In this document: piece after piece, positions 9,975 through 21,509 of the stretch | Numbering within the stretch: position 1 is the first letter of the stretch | Layout of the letters: the number at the start of each line of letters is the position of its first letter | NCBI RefSeq assembly: GCF_030052815.1 | Contig: NC_079500.1 | Location: 7,152,298 to 7,216,297 of the forward strand | Origin: Hevea brasiliensis | Lineage: Eukaryota > Streptophyta > Magnoliopsida > Malpighiales > Euphorbiaceae | Direction: 5' to 3' | Length of the DNA: 64,000 nucleotides | Notes under the pieces: generated by a model | What the model was told of the DNA's origin: nothing | The model's input: the letters and a program-made list of their open reading frames with translations, nothing else | Databases searched by the model: none | Made by a program: the position numbers and the translations under genes

Positions 9975-12076
9975 CTCCCACTTGAGTTATAAACTCGACT
10001 TCTTGCTCAGTGGAGAGGATTTTGTTGCAATAATGGGCGAGAACTGGTTTGGGAGTAATGTTGCTAGCAGGTCTAGCATAAGTCATTCTGAAGTGCTCGT
10101 GAGGAGCGAAACATGGTTTTGGTGGTGCCGGAGGTGAGGCAAGACTAGGAGCGGATGTACTGCTTGACGCTCCCTGAGTGAAAACTTGGAAGTTATAGTT
10201 CCAAGGGACAGCGTGAGTATTGGTGATGGGGAGCTGAGGTGGAGTTCGGATAACTGTTACCGGCGGTGAGGCTACCGGGGGCGAGAAGGTGATTCTCGGT
10301 TTGGAGGTAGAAGCGTTCTGGCTGTATCCGGTGGTGTTCACTCCTTTTTCCGTCTTGACCTTATGTCGGCATCTCAGAACCATGAGAGACAATAAGTTCG
10401 GACTTCTTGCACAGACCCTTCACAATCTCGCGGCTCATGGTCCGTTGCCTCTCCATGGTAAGGACACCTCGTACTCTCTTCGAATCCCGCTACCTGAGGG
10501 CAAAGGTAGCCTTCCCTCGTTGCTACAGTAAAAATCTCCTCGAAGTATGGAACCAGCTCATCCACTTCTGGTGTTGATCCCTCTCCCTTAGACTCTATCA
10601 TATTTACACCACTGCCCGCATTGTGGTTAGGCAGTGGGTTTGAGGTAACATTGGGGAGGGAACCATTTCCCTCGATCTTCAACCACCCGTTTCGGATTAA
10701 AGCGTGCACTCTTCCTCTGAGTGCCCCGCAGTTGTCGGTTGAGTGCCCTTGTGCTCCTCCATGATACTCACAACGGGCAGTGGCATCATACCACCTGGGA
10801 TATGGCGGTTGGATTGGGTCCAAGGGGACTGGTACAATTTGGTTTATACCGACAAGGTATCGGTATATTTCACTGAGAGGGAGGGGAAGAGGTGGATCAG
10901 GGTTCCTTGGAGGTCTCGGGTTGTTTTGTGGTGGTCTAGGTTGAGCTGGAGGAGGAGGTGGTCTTGGTTGGAAATTTGTAGGTGGGGCGTATTGTGGGCG
11001 TGGTTGTGGATAATTAGGGAAAGAAGGTGGAATGTTTGCGATGGTCTGGCCATGAGAGGGAGGATATGGCCGGTAGTTATTTTGGGGAGGTTTGGGGTAA
11101 TTATTCTGACGGGTGATAGAGTGTACATCACCCTCCTTCTTCTTGCCAAAGCTGGCAGTCTTCTTTACAGGGTTCTCAGCCAACTCCTGTAGTCTTCCTA
11201 TTCTCAGATTAGCTTCAATTCTCTCACCAGCTTGGATGATATCTGAGAAGCTGTTGGAGGTATTTCCAATCATCAGGTTGAAGTAGGGAGCCTTCAATGT
11301 TTGATGAATAGGAGCGAGTTCATTGTCGATCCAGGAGGATATACTTGCGACCTTCTCCCTCCATCGTTGGGCATCTTGCTTGAAACCTTCCGGTCTTTCT
11401 GTACTGTGTTCTAGAGGTCCCTCCTTGTGGGTGCCGCATCACAATTGAATTTGTACTGCTTTAGAAAGGTATCGGCTAAATCCTTCCAGGAGTGCAGCTT
11501 GCTCCTGTCCAATTGTATACACCATCTCAGAGCTGCTCCGGAGAGGCTCTCGTGAAAGAAGTGAATGAGAAGTCTATCGTCTTCTGTTAAGGCAGACATT
11601 TTGGCAATGTAGGTTGCCAAGTGGATGCGGGGATCTGAGTTTCCGGTGTACTTATCGAAATCCGGAACCTTGAATTTGGGTGGTACCACCACATCTGGCA
11701 CCAATCTCAGTGACGACACATCGACTGAACCATACATGTTCAGCCCCTCTATTGCCCTCAGTCTTTCTTCTAGAGCAGATAGTTTCTCGTTTTCTTTCGC
11801 CCTATGTTCTCCTTCCACCGTATGATGCGCTCCTCCAACTGGGAGCTGAGGGGTGGAGTAAACTGGAGGGATCGGGATTGAAGGGTGAGGTTCGGCATTT
11901 GAGATAGCCGGGTAATAGGAAAAGGTAGGTCATTATTTATGGTCACCGGATTGTGATGTGGTCGGTCGGGATTGATGGTGGAAAGTGAAGGAGGTTGAAG
12001 CGTAGTGAGAATCAACCGTTGTAGGAGGTGGGGAGGTAATGGTAGGTTAGGGTGCAGTGGGCCTATTTTGGGACAT
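9892..12076 (-). pseudogene. Ogre gag
   Basis: A start ATG at 12076 opens a Pro/Thr-rich N-terminus. The capsid-like core (11818-11411) has KVPDFDKYTGNSDP and LRWCIQLD, matching Retrotrans_gag. A second ORF (11297-10374) is Pro/Tyr/Asn rich and ends with two zinc-knuckle-like units, CEYHGGAQGHSTDNC and CPYHGEATDHEPRDC, of the C-x2-H-x5-H-x4-C type seen in Ogre gag. Frames change near 11830, 11400 and 10380. Gag would build the virus-like particle and bind element RNA. Confidence 0.85.
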
Positions 12077-12093
12077 CTCCTCATCATCTTCAT

Positions 12094-12586
12094 AAGTTAC
12101 GAAACACAGTCTTTTAGTTCGGACACTTGCCCTGCAGTTACGTACTTGTTCACAGTCTTCCATTAGTTTTCTTGTTCGAGATCTTGTTAAGTACACTCAT
12201 TTGAGGTTGAGCAGTGTGCTTGGTCGACTTGCGTTGTTAGAAGCAATATTGATTTCTGTAAGGAGTAAAAAGAATATTTTAAATAAACTTGAATTTTGCA
12301 AAGAAACTAATAGTCCTGATGCGGGAAGGATCTGATGGCATTTGAGAGCCGAGTTGAAATCAGAAAAGGATAATCGCCTCGGCTTTATCATGGTATCGTT
12401 CGATAGTCATTTGTGAATGACGGGATTGAATGCGCATTTATGATACTGTTCATATGGCGCATTTCAATTTTTCACATAACCCTAGCGAGGAAGTTCCTAC
12501 GGGAGTCATACTATTCATTCACAAATTTTGCTAAACAATGGTCCAAAAATCACTTCATTAACTGAGTAATTTGTACATCGTATCTT
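12094..12586 (-). other. Spacer between the extra ORF and gag
   Basis: About 0.5 kb without a convincing ORF. It separates the coiled-coil ORF from the gag start at 12076 and is AT-richer than both. I see no splice or regulatory motif that I can defend. Confidence 0.5.
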
Positions 12587-14321
12587 TTACATTGGCCTAA
12601 GCTCTGGAAGGTTCTTTATAATAAGATGACATTTTCTGAGATACTCATATAACCTTTCTTCTTGCTTGGCGGGGTCGAATGCTTTCAGAGCGTACTCGGA
12701 TTCAGGTAATAGTTCTCGTTTTCCCTGTGCTATTGTTCTCTCCAGCTGGTCAACATTTTCTTTCAGTCCTTGATAGAGAGCAGCTTGTTTTTCTTTCTCT
12801 TTCCTTTCTTTAGCACACTCTTTCAAGATATCGTTGATGAGTAGTGCTTGTTCTTTCAATTCGAGCTTCTTCTTCTTACTTTCTTGCTTATATTCTTCGG
12901 CAAGTACCTCTTGGTATTTCATCTTTTCCTGAAACTTGCTATTCTGTACTTTCGCTTCTTTTACCTCAGCTTGGAGAGAGACTATAGCCCTTTCCCACTG
13001 TACCTCTTTCTCCTCTAACCCCATCCTTTAGGACCTTACCTCTTACTAAAGTCTTCTTAAGCTACTTTTAAGTTTCTGATGTTGGTCCTTGTTTGTTTTA
13101 TTTGTTCCTGCAGTTGTGAGTTCTCAGTATTAGCCTCTCGTAGTGAGTCATCCAGATGGCCATTCGTTTCTTCTAATAGGACATCTCGGAGCGGGTTACT
13201 GTCTTCGAATTTCACAGTTGAATGTTCTCGGTCCCTGTCAGCTCTCCATTTAAGATAATCGCCCGAGGTGCTTGGGCCCTTAGGCGATTTCTCCATCAGA
13301 GTGACGTTTTCCCAAGATTCGCGAGCCTTTTTCAACCCTTCTTCTCCTTTGAGCTCGTGGTAGAAGCGACCTTGGTGGTATTCTTCAATGTTGATCACAG
13401 ACTGTGTTGAGCCGAACTGCCTCATTACCAATGCCGGAGTGTAACTTGTGTATCCGGTTACTCCGATCAGGGAAACCGACTGAATACCCCCTGTACCGAT
13501 CAAAACGGGTTGGCTTGACGTCCACAGCTTCCTCCAACAGTAATCATGGCTATTGAAACTCAAAATCCGTTCCCACCACTGTTTTTCATTTTTCGGGCTG
13601 ATCACTAACCGGATCATCTTCTCAATGGGAGGCTGGTCAAGGTACCAAGTCAATCCTTTTGTCTCCACAGGACACATGTGACTGATAGTCCAGAGGTATA
13701 ACAGTTGAGAACAACACTTAAGGGATCCTCCGCCTGTTATGCGATGAGGTAAGGGTTAATAAAGTCTCGCAAGGATTGCAGTATTGGATTAATCTGCTGC
13801 CTTTCCACGTCGAACACTTCCACGCGTTGCAAGTTATGATTCCCAATGGTCGAGAATAGAATCAGACCGTAGATTCCCAAAGCGAGAGCTACTGAAGCCC
13901 GGTCCCACTGTTTCTCTTGGAGGCATTGATCTAAACATTTCTGGAGATATGTCCAATACCAACCATGTGTTTTTCCCTTGGCAGTTTCTTTGGACTTTAC
14001 TTCCTCTGGGGGAGAACCCAACATATGTGCCAACCGTTTCCAGGTTTGCCTATGCTCGAGGTGTAAGTAGATCCGGTTCTGCAATGAGTATGGGATCCCC
14101 AGCAATGCCTGATATTCTTCCATAGTGGGGACCGTATCAATGTCATTGAAAGAGAATACCCCGTACTTAGGATTCCAAACCGACAACATGGCTTTTAATG
14201 CCGGGATTTGGACCTTGACTTGCATTAAGGTTGCAATCTTCCCGTACTTCTCTTCAAAACGTACCTTGGCCTGATCGGGAAGCAACCTCCATCCGTTAGA
14301 CAGACCCTCTAGGCTGTTCAT
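12587..14321 (-). pseudogene. Extra ORF upstream of gag (DUF7745-like plus coiled coil)
   Basis: Three consecutive minus-strand frames form one former protein of about 570 residues. The first part (14321-13737) has FNDIDTVPTMEEYQALLGIPY, recognisable as the plant DUF7745 / Ogre ORF1 type. The chain continues across a frameshift near 13740 into GGGSLKCCSQLLYLW and then LVLRQFGS-like VMRQFGSTQS (about 13430). The last part (13024-12587) is a Lys/Glu-rich coiled coil. An ORF at this position is typical of Ogre elements and its function is unknown. Two frameshifts (about 13740 and 13040) make it a pseudogene as read. Confidence 0.82.
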
Positions 14322-15304
14322 TCTGACCTCTATTTTATTCAGATTTAGCGAAGGTAGCGAGCTAGCAGGTGCCTCGGAAGCATCATTTTGTGAGGGTACC
14401 GGACTATGAGCTGATTTGGACCAAAGTTCAGCGTGCAGACCTTTTACGCCGACTCGAGGATGGCATTATAAAAATGATGCCTATCCTTTTTATGTCTCTT
14501 GGTTTGGTAATGCCTGTGAGAAAATTCGTTAGTAAGACAAATTAGGGTAATTTTGAATCATACTGTTGACAGAGTGACACGTACACATTTATCAAAGTAG
14601 GAAAATGTATAGGTGTTCTAGTAGGATTCAAGATTACCCTCAAAAGAAATGAACAAAAGGAAATTAAAGCAGAATAGGGTAAGAGAAAGTATGCCCCTTT
14701 TGTCCTATAGTAGGGAGACTCCTAACACCGGGTGAGTGCTACCTACCTGGATAGTTCTATCTTATGAGGTAGTTTACTACGGCCTTCAACTATTGTGATA
14801 GTTTAGCTCAGGAACTAATTTTCTAAAAGCCACAGGTTCCCAAATTGCCCCTACTGTAAACAGTAGAGCCCCATTCTACCCCCATGATGTTATCGGGAAA
14901 ATTCCACGAGTATCACAGTGGATAGAGCGAGTTTCAATTTGAGCAGAAGCCTTCACGGATACTAACGGGGTAAAACCCACGGGTACCGCTACATGACTCC
15001 CTCCTACTTTTCCTAAAAGGGTAAGAAAGCCCGGGTTAGGACCATAGTGTGTGAGGACATTGTGTGAGTGTTCGGTGTGTGAAGGGACACCTTTACCTCT
15101 TCCCAATTTAGGGGGATTTTATTTTTCCATTTTTTTCCATTTTTCCTTTTTGAAATGAAGAGCACTGTAAGAGATAGAACAGGCAAAACAAAATAGTTAG
15201 CAGTAATAATAATTAACATATAAGACATCGCCGAGTGAACCCATCTAACTATAATTTGATCAGACAAGATTAAATCTACTTTTGGACCACTAGACCGGGT
15301 ATAG
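14322..15304 (-). other. Ogre 5' leader between primer site and first ORF
   Basis: About 1 kb of non-coding sequence that follows the primer site. Such leaders carry packaging signals in retroelements, but none is identifiable by eye. Short ORFs here have no recognisable content. Confidence 0.6.
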
Positions 15305-15322
15305 TCCCCAGTGGAGTCGCCA
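15305..15322 (-). other. Primer binding site, tRNA-Arg type
   Basis: The minus strand reads TGGCGACTCCACTGGGGA. From knowledge of plant tRNA-Arg(ACG), whose mature 3' end is TCCCCAGCGGAGTCG plus CCA, this is complementary at 17 of 18 positions. It lies three bases inside the 5' LTR. tRNA-Arg priming is characteristic of Ogre. Confidence 0.88.
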
Positions 15323-15687
15323 AGCTGTCGCAATAGATTTTGCGGTCGCCTGGACGATCACTCACCGAAGTGGGAAAAAGTGAGGAGTCGCCACCTTAGT
15401 TTTGAGGGAAACTAAAGAAAACCATTTGAGAAGTTAAATTAAAAATGAAACCACTTCAAAACAGAGATTCTAAGTTCGGGGTCCGTAAACGGGTGGGGAA
15501 GGTGTTAGGCACCCCACCTCGTCCCTTAATAAGGGTAAGTAGATTTAATTCTGCGTCCTTTATAAATTAGTTAGGAGGGCTTAGGCGGCAATGTTAATCC
15601 TTTTGGTAGAAGGAATATTTGATTTTTCACTAAATTTGGATTACCCAGATACATAAGTAAATGAGACAACCTCAGTGAACGGGTGTG

Positions 15688-16140
15688 AGAATCGGATAAG
15701 AACTCTCCTCCGATCTCTTTTAAGTTATTTATTAAAATTTTGAGGGGAGACCGGATAAGAACCCTCCTCCGATCTCTTTTAGAGTTATTTATTAATGTTT
15801 TGAGTTGAGACCGGATAAGAACTCTCCTCCGATCCCTATTTAATGTTTATTAAAATTTTGAAGGGAGACCGGATAAGAACCCTCCTCCGATCTCTTTTAG
15901 AGTTATTTATTAATGTTTTGAGTTGAGACCGGATAAGAACTCTCCTCCGATCCCTATTTAATGTTTATCAAAATTTTGAAGGGAGACCGGATAAGAACCC
16001 TCCTCCGATCTCTTTTAGAGTTATTTATTAATGTTTTGAGTTGAGACCGGATAAGAACTCTCCTCCGATCCCTATTTAATGTTTATCAAAATTTTGAAGG
16101 GAGACCGGATAAGAACCCTCCTCCGATCTCCTTTAAGAGT
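15688..16140. repeat. Tandem array of about eight 60 bp units in the Ogre LTR
   Basis: Each unit has GGATAAGAA(C/T)(C/T)CTCCTCCGAT. Two alternating versions (one with TTAGAGTTATTTATTAATG, the other with CTATTTAATGTTTAT) give a 120 bp super-period repeated about three times. It lies in the R/U5 part of the 5' LTR. Confidence 0.88.
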
Positions 16141-16653
16141 TGATTTAAAACTTTTAGGCAAGGATAGGATAAGGACCCTTCCGACCTCTTCTATTTTGAC
16201 GGGACTCGGACAAAGACTTTTCCGACCTTTAAAAATTTAACCACAGCTACGGGTCCTAAGAACCTAAAACTAAGAATTATGGCATTCAAAAATTATGGGG
16301 ATAATGTTTCTGCATACCCTGTGGCTGAACGGGGAACACTAGACTTGATTCACTGACCTTTTCATGTAGTCATTTTACCAATATCTATTAACATCCGATC
16401 TATTACATTATGTTTACTTTGGTTCTATTTCGCTTTATGACATCTTGCCGAATTGCTGTTTACGTCAGCCTAATAGTTTGGCTATCTTCCTGACGTGTTA
16501 TTCATGTTCTCTCTTTTAAAAGAGACCCCTAAGTTGCAGTTACCTACGTTTACCCAACCACTTACATACTACTAGGAGTTAGAAAACTTACTTTCAAAAA
16601 GGATGAAGATTAATAAAAATGAACTGATCACTAAATAGATGATTTGAGAGTGT

Positions 16654-16885
16654 CATTCTTTGGGGATCGTTTGTGCAAGCGTAGAAAGTCACGGATGTGA
16701 GAAGAACAAAGAAAATGCAGAAAGTAAATGTAGACACTCGATAAAGCGATGATATGAGCTCTTACGGTAACATTCTTTGGGGATCGTTTGTGCAAGCGTA
16801 GAAAGTCACGGATGTGAGAAGAACAAAGAAAATGCAGAAAGTAAATGTAAGCATTTAATAAAGCGATAGTATGAGCTCTTACCGT
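16654..16885. repeat. 117 bp direct duplication in the Ogre LTR
   Basis: The block beginning CATTCTTTGGGGATCG at 16654 is repeated at 16771 with very few changes. The second copy ends at TTACCGT near 16885. No coding content is seen. Confidence 0.85.
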
Positions 16886-17277
16886 GAGGAGCCAAAGCTA
16901 CTAAAATAACTATGGGGTGCCAAATAGTGATAAGGCAAGGATTGATTGGCACGAGGGTGGTGTTCCTCGTGAACTGGAGGGTGATTAGCTAAAATGCGAT
17001 CAGATCAAGATGAAAAGAACCGAATGGAATGAAGTTGAGCTTGGACAGAAATGATAAAAGCGAGAAAGTGAGAGTGTGACCGGATAATGAACAAGCTGGA
17101 AATGTAGAGTTCGGTATTCGAATCTTTTCAAGAAAAACACTTGAAAACTTGTTTCAAAAGTCTTTTGATTGACACTTCTAAGTAGCGAGTAGTAAACTAA
17201 ATGAAATTTGAGTTCCTCTGCTATAATATGACCTCTTGTCTATTTTTCTTGCCGTCCCTTGAGCAGTTTTTATGCGG

Positions 17278-17285
17278 TATTTATA
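17278..17285 (-). promoter_or_regulatory. Putative sense-strand TATA box of the Ogre LTR
   Basis: The minus strand reads TATAAATA, facing the primer site and gag-pol. It is the best core-promoter candidate for element transcription. Function is inferred from position and sequence only. Confidence 0.5.
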
Positions 17286-17897
17286 GGAATCGGGTGCTCT
17301 TCGTGAAGGGTCGGGATTTATTTGAGGAGATGGAGGGTCGAGATTAGAAGGACATGATCGGAGGTTCAGAATTAAAGAGAATCAAAATGAATGGTTGAGA
17401 TCACTCTTCATAATATTTGTCCTTTTCTTCTTTCCATCCGACGGTCCCAAATTTCCTTGTCCGAACGATCCAGAGGCTAAGAGCGAAAGACGCGCCGTAT
17501 TGTCGTCTTCTCTCTTGATCTAAGGGTTCCGGTTTGTCCTTACAAGTGGGATCAACGGTGGAGATTGGGATGTCAGGATGTCATGACATACCACACTGTC
17601 AACATTGCGGGCGATTCTTAGGCGTGCGGTGGAGATCTAAATGCAACGCCTTAACTACCTCGGCTCTGATTACGGCGATGGTTATTGGAATTTGTCTTAT
17701 TCTTTTGCCTACCAATCCCTCCTCTTTCTGATATCCTTCACATGTTCTTTCCGACCTTTCATGCTGGTCTCCCACCTTCCGATCTCTTATTCCGATCTTT
17801 TCCCTTCTTCAGGTCCGGTCTGGTCAAAGTATTAATTGTCCCTCGATTCCCGAAGCGTTAAGCCGTTTACCTTCGACAATAAATGCTCATTTTCCCC

Positions 17898-17905
17898 TAT
17901 ATATA
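17898..17905 (+). promoter_or_regulatory. Second plus-strand TATA-like box in the Ogre LTR
   Basis: TATATATA preceded by AAATGCTC and followed by a CT-rich leader, GCTCCGGT and CTTTGATC before an ATG at 18020. The order of elements resembles the leader of the antisense gene at 261-450. The short ORFs that follow (about 17836-18298) have no recognisable domain. Confidence 0.35.
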
Positions 17906-18407
17906 CCCACATCGATGAGACATTTCTTTCATCTGATTTTCCTCTCTTCCTTTCTTACTTTCCCTGTTCTAGCTGCTCCGGTGGAAGTTCTGGCTATAAC
18001 TGTGGCTTTGATCTTTTCGATGAACTTCTTTACTCACCGACTGAAAATTTACGATCCCGGTGATCGAATGACCTTATGCGGCGATGGTGAGAGGACTGGA
18101 TTTGACCGATCTGTATTGCGGACCTTGGTTGTAGCGATCTCGAGTCGCTCAACTGAGTTCATTCGGTTTCTCATCACATTGAGTGTTCCGACAGTTGTTT
18201 TCCTCCACAGTGGGTGTTCCGACAGCGGGTCGGTTTCGGGTGGTAACATCGGTGACGATGTCTCTCATCTTCATGGGAGTCATAGTCACCCCATCTGAGC
18301 TGCACATCTATCCGATGCCAACAGCCGGTCTCCTGGTCAAACAAATCTATTGATACATCCACAAGACTAGGCTTTGACATAGGCCTTTTAGATAGGATGT
18401 TCCACCG

Positions 18408-18640
18408 GTCTCTAGAGATCGCCCAAATGATGTAATCCTAAAATGTAATCAGATCTCTAGAGATCGCCCAAATGATGTAGTTAGACCTTTATTGTAGTCC
18501 GATCCCTAGAGATCGCCCAAATGATGTATTTTATTTTCAATGCAATCCGATCTCTAGAGATCACAGAAATGATGTGATCCAATGTTAGTGTAATCCGATC
18601 CCTAGAGATCGCCCAAATGATGTAATCCGATCTTTTGAAA
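18408..18640. repeat. Five-copy tandem repeat (about 48 bp) in the Ogre LTR
   Basis: Units share TC(T/C)CTAGAGATCGCCCAAA followed by TGATGTA. Most carry the palindrome TCTCTAGAGA. The fifth unit runs into the region shared with base 1 of the window. It lies 250-480 bases upstream of the antisense gene's TATA box. Confidence 0.85.
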
Positions 18641-18892
18641 ATAAAGACTTTATTTTATCGGTTATCATCTTATTGACTATTTTTCCGATCTCTAATGTGG
18701 TTATCCGATCTGGTTCTTTACCTGAATGATACTTAACTGATCCTTTATTCAAAATATTTAACTTATTATGCCGATCTCCAATTAACCCATCCCTGAACAT
18801 TCGGATATTTGAGAGAAGTGTCAGAACAGCTGTCGAGTTCCACCAATCGATGCGCTGCCTAGAACCTCGCGAGCATTAAATGCTCGGACTAG

Positions 18893-18900
18893 TATAAATA
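18893..18900 (+). promoter_or_regulatory. TATA box of the LTR-borne antisense gene, copy 2
   Basis: TATAAATA, identical in sequence and context to the box at 283-290, about 158 bases before the ATG at 19058. Confidence 0.6.
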
Positions 18901-19057
18901 GGGGTGGGAGGGTTAGCCAGTTGTTCTCTCATTCCATTTTCAATCCCCTGCTCACAACTTCGAAGTTCTCTCGTTTTCTCAAGTTCTTCCGACGCCGATC
19001 AGACTCCGGTAAGGGCTTTGATCCTCTTTTAATTTAAATTCTTTGTTTCTTTTGAAA

Positions 19058-20919
19058 ATGAAGCGGTCTTGAAGGTCGAGAGCGCGAGCCCTCCTTCGAT
19101 TCGATTCTCGTGGTCATCGCCCGATGAAGAAGAGGCGATCGGGCTGCGTTCAACAAGAACCTCCCAGGGCCTCCGCTCTAACTCGGGGGCAGGTCATACC
19201 ATCGAGGCTCGCACCTTCTTCAGGGAGAGAGACTCTCCCTATAGACGAGCTACCGTCGGTTCTTCGAGAATCCGATCTGCAATCGTTCAGCCAAGAATAT
19301 AATATTCGGCTTGATTCGTACGAGCTAATCAAGTGCCACGGCGATCTTCGTGTCGATCACTCCTTTGAAGAGAATGACATGGTTATGGTGTACGAGCAGT
19401 TAAAGGCGGTCCGAGGTTCCCTCTGACGATTTCTACAAGGAGGTCTTAAAACTTCACCGAGCATGCATTGTTCAAATTCACCCCAACTCGTGGCGGATCT
19501 TGGTAGCCTTAGAGGTCTATGCCGTGCTAAGGGAATCGATCCTACGGCTAAGGTGTTCGCCAGCTGCATGACTAACTCGCCGAAAGGATGGCGAACACTG
19601 GTTCTTTCAGTGAAGCCTAATTGCGAGCTCTTTTCGATTTGCCCTCATCCCTTAAGAATTGGAAGAACCGTTTCTTCATTCGAGGAGCAAAGATCCGAGC
19701 CGCTTTGAGGACTTCCTCGTATTTGGTGGTACCGGGGCCCTCGCAGAGGCACATTACCCGAGTCGGGAGGAAAGTTTAATAGTGATGGATCTGAAGAGTC
19801 GGGCCCCCACTCAAAAGTATTCTTGTTTGGATGCGGTGGCCGAAAGCTGCACCATTGGACTATTCAATTGCTCACTGGCCAAGACCGCGAACTTCCGCTC
19901 TCTGACCTCGGCATTGGCATTTTCTATATCTCGGTTCTCACGACCTTAGCGATCTCACTAACCTTTTCTTTGTGCAGGTATGGCGGGTGGTGAGGGTTCT
20001 AGGAAGCTGAAGAAGGAAAGAGATCTCCGGAAGATAAAGGAGATGAAGCGTTGAACGACTTCAAACACCGGTCATGAGCACAGGGAGATACAAAGAGACC
20101 CGCCTCAACCTTCGGGTCCGACCTCAGAAGCTGTCCGATCTCCTCCTAGAACGGAAGAGCAGCCTCCGACTCTTTCAGTTGTCCCAAGCACGGAAAGGGG
20201 GCCTTCTCAATCTTCTGGGAGGACCTCCTCTCGTGGCGCCCAGAAGTTAATGGAGTCTTTGAAGAATAACTGGTATGCAGGAGAACCCGGTTTCCCCAAG
20301 TCTTGGGGTCTTCCATCTTTCTTCGGGAGGATCGGGACAGGCTATCCTCGAGCAGCCTTGATGACATCTTGACTCACTCCATGAGTCTGAATGTGGAGTG
20401 CCTGGTGAATCAGACCATGGTTTGGGAAAAGGTCCAGCGTCTGGGTAAGGAGATCGGGAAGAAAAATCAGGAATTGGCTTCCCTCCGATCCCAACTCTCA
20501 TCCGCTCGGGATTATATATCTCAAGTCGAGGGACGGGCAAAGTTCCATGAAGACAGTGGCCGAGCAGAATCGATTTTGGTGAGAGGACCGAGCTCTTGGG
20601 GAAGTCCAGGCGCTTCACGCCAACGAAGCTGCTCAGGTCGCCCAACTCATCGAGGAGCTTAAGGAGAAAGACGAGGAGCTTAAGGCGAAGGATGAGGAGC
20701 TTAAAGAGAAGGATGAAGAGATGGTGACAGGGATAGCCGGAGCCTATGTGAATGCTCACAAGGACCTCTTGGCTGAACTCGAGCGCTACCACAAGAGGAC
20801 TTCTCTGGATGGCCGACACGGCTCTGAGGCGGCGATGAGGACAGTGAAGCCGAGCCGAAGGTGAGAGAGAGAGTGAGCAGAATGTAAATCAGGCTGGGGG
20901 TGATCCCCCAGCCGAATAA
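19058..20919 (+). pseudogene. LTR-embedded antisense gene, copy 2
   Basis: The counterpart of the gene at 448-2329. The promoter and leader are nearly identical, but the body has many small indels. The Transposase_28-like core is interrupted after about 120 codons near 19425. The coiled coil with EELK(A/E)KDEELK is present at about 20650-20720, and the same PPAE end is found with TAA at 20917-20919. At 19970-19980 it keeps a TTTCTTTGTGCAGGT context that would suit a splice acceptor. Where copy 1 has CAG this copy often has CGA, and vice versa, so neither copy alone gives a reliable protein. Confidence 0.65.
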
Positions 20920-21509
20920 CTTGTACAAATTATGAAATGAAATGGAATGCCTCTTTGTTCAATGAAGGGTTGTGATCGGAAAATTTTAAACCATTGTTTG
21001 TCTGAGTATTTGATTGTATGAGCACAGCAAGACAAAAATGCAATTATTAATCTAAGTATAAGAGATCGGAAAGCACAATAAACATTAGATCGGTGGGGAA
21101 GAAATGCTGAACGGGACTTGATTAAAATTGAAAATTTAACTTGAAAACTTAAGATCGGAACCCTCATTAAACCGATCAAAAACCTTAGCTCTTAATCTTC
21201 CGAAAAGGAGATCGGCACTAAAACTGGTAAGAAAAGATCTAATGCTAGTTCACTTCATTTATCAACAGAGATCAGGGATATACCCGAGAGATCGGTAAAT
21301 GATTTGAGAGATCGGCAGGGCTTTAACGAATGTTAGGACTTAGCATTGATTCAATTCCTTTTAAGGAGAGTTAGGAAATATGGTCATCTGGTAAAGAAAA
21401 ATGAAGAGAAGTCGGAAATGTCATTGGCTGGCCCAGGGAGACCTAGTGCTGGGGATCGGTTTCAAAGTCTTGTTGATTTTGGGGATCGGCCAAAATATGG
21501 TGTCGACAC

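Larger units (their letters stand above)
1..21508 (-). mobile_element. Ogre/Tat-type Ty3/gypsy retrotransposon (left end outside window)
   Basis: A very large LTR retrotransposon read on the minus strand. The order from its 5' end is: LTR (21508 to 15326), tRNA-Arg primer site, extra ORF, gag, protease, RT, RNase H, second RNase H, integrase, tandem repeats, polypurine tract, 3' LTR (2909 to beyond base 1). The two RNase H domains, the tRNA-Arg primer, the extra ORF before gag and LTRs over 6 kb are hallmarks of the Ogre/Tat lineage. Bases 1-2909 match 18611-21508. The outer boundary at 21508 is sharp, because the next base re-enters a chromovirus integrase. Only one side of the 5 bp target duplication (expected CTGCT at 21509-21513) is in the window. 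All internal ORFs are frameshifted, so the copy looks non-autonomous. Confidence 0.93.
15326..21508 (-). repeat. 5' LTR of the Ogre element (6183 bp)
   Basis: Bounded outside by TGTCGACA (21501-21508) and inside by TGTCGCAA (15326-15333), so in element orientation it runs TG...CA. The inner end has the GGAGTCGCCACC and GTTAGGCACCCC blocks commonly seen at Ogre LTR ends. A minus-strand TATAAATA (17278-17285) suggests a sense promoter, giving a U3 of about 4.2 kb. The LTR contains two tandem arrays, a direct duplication and the antisense gene copy 2. Confidence 0.9.

Noticed and set aside
17836..18298. Hydrophobic plus-strand ORFs that could be a membrane protein
   Set aside because: Overlapping ORFs in two frames with no conserved motif; composition comes from CT-rich LTR DNA.
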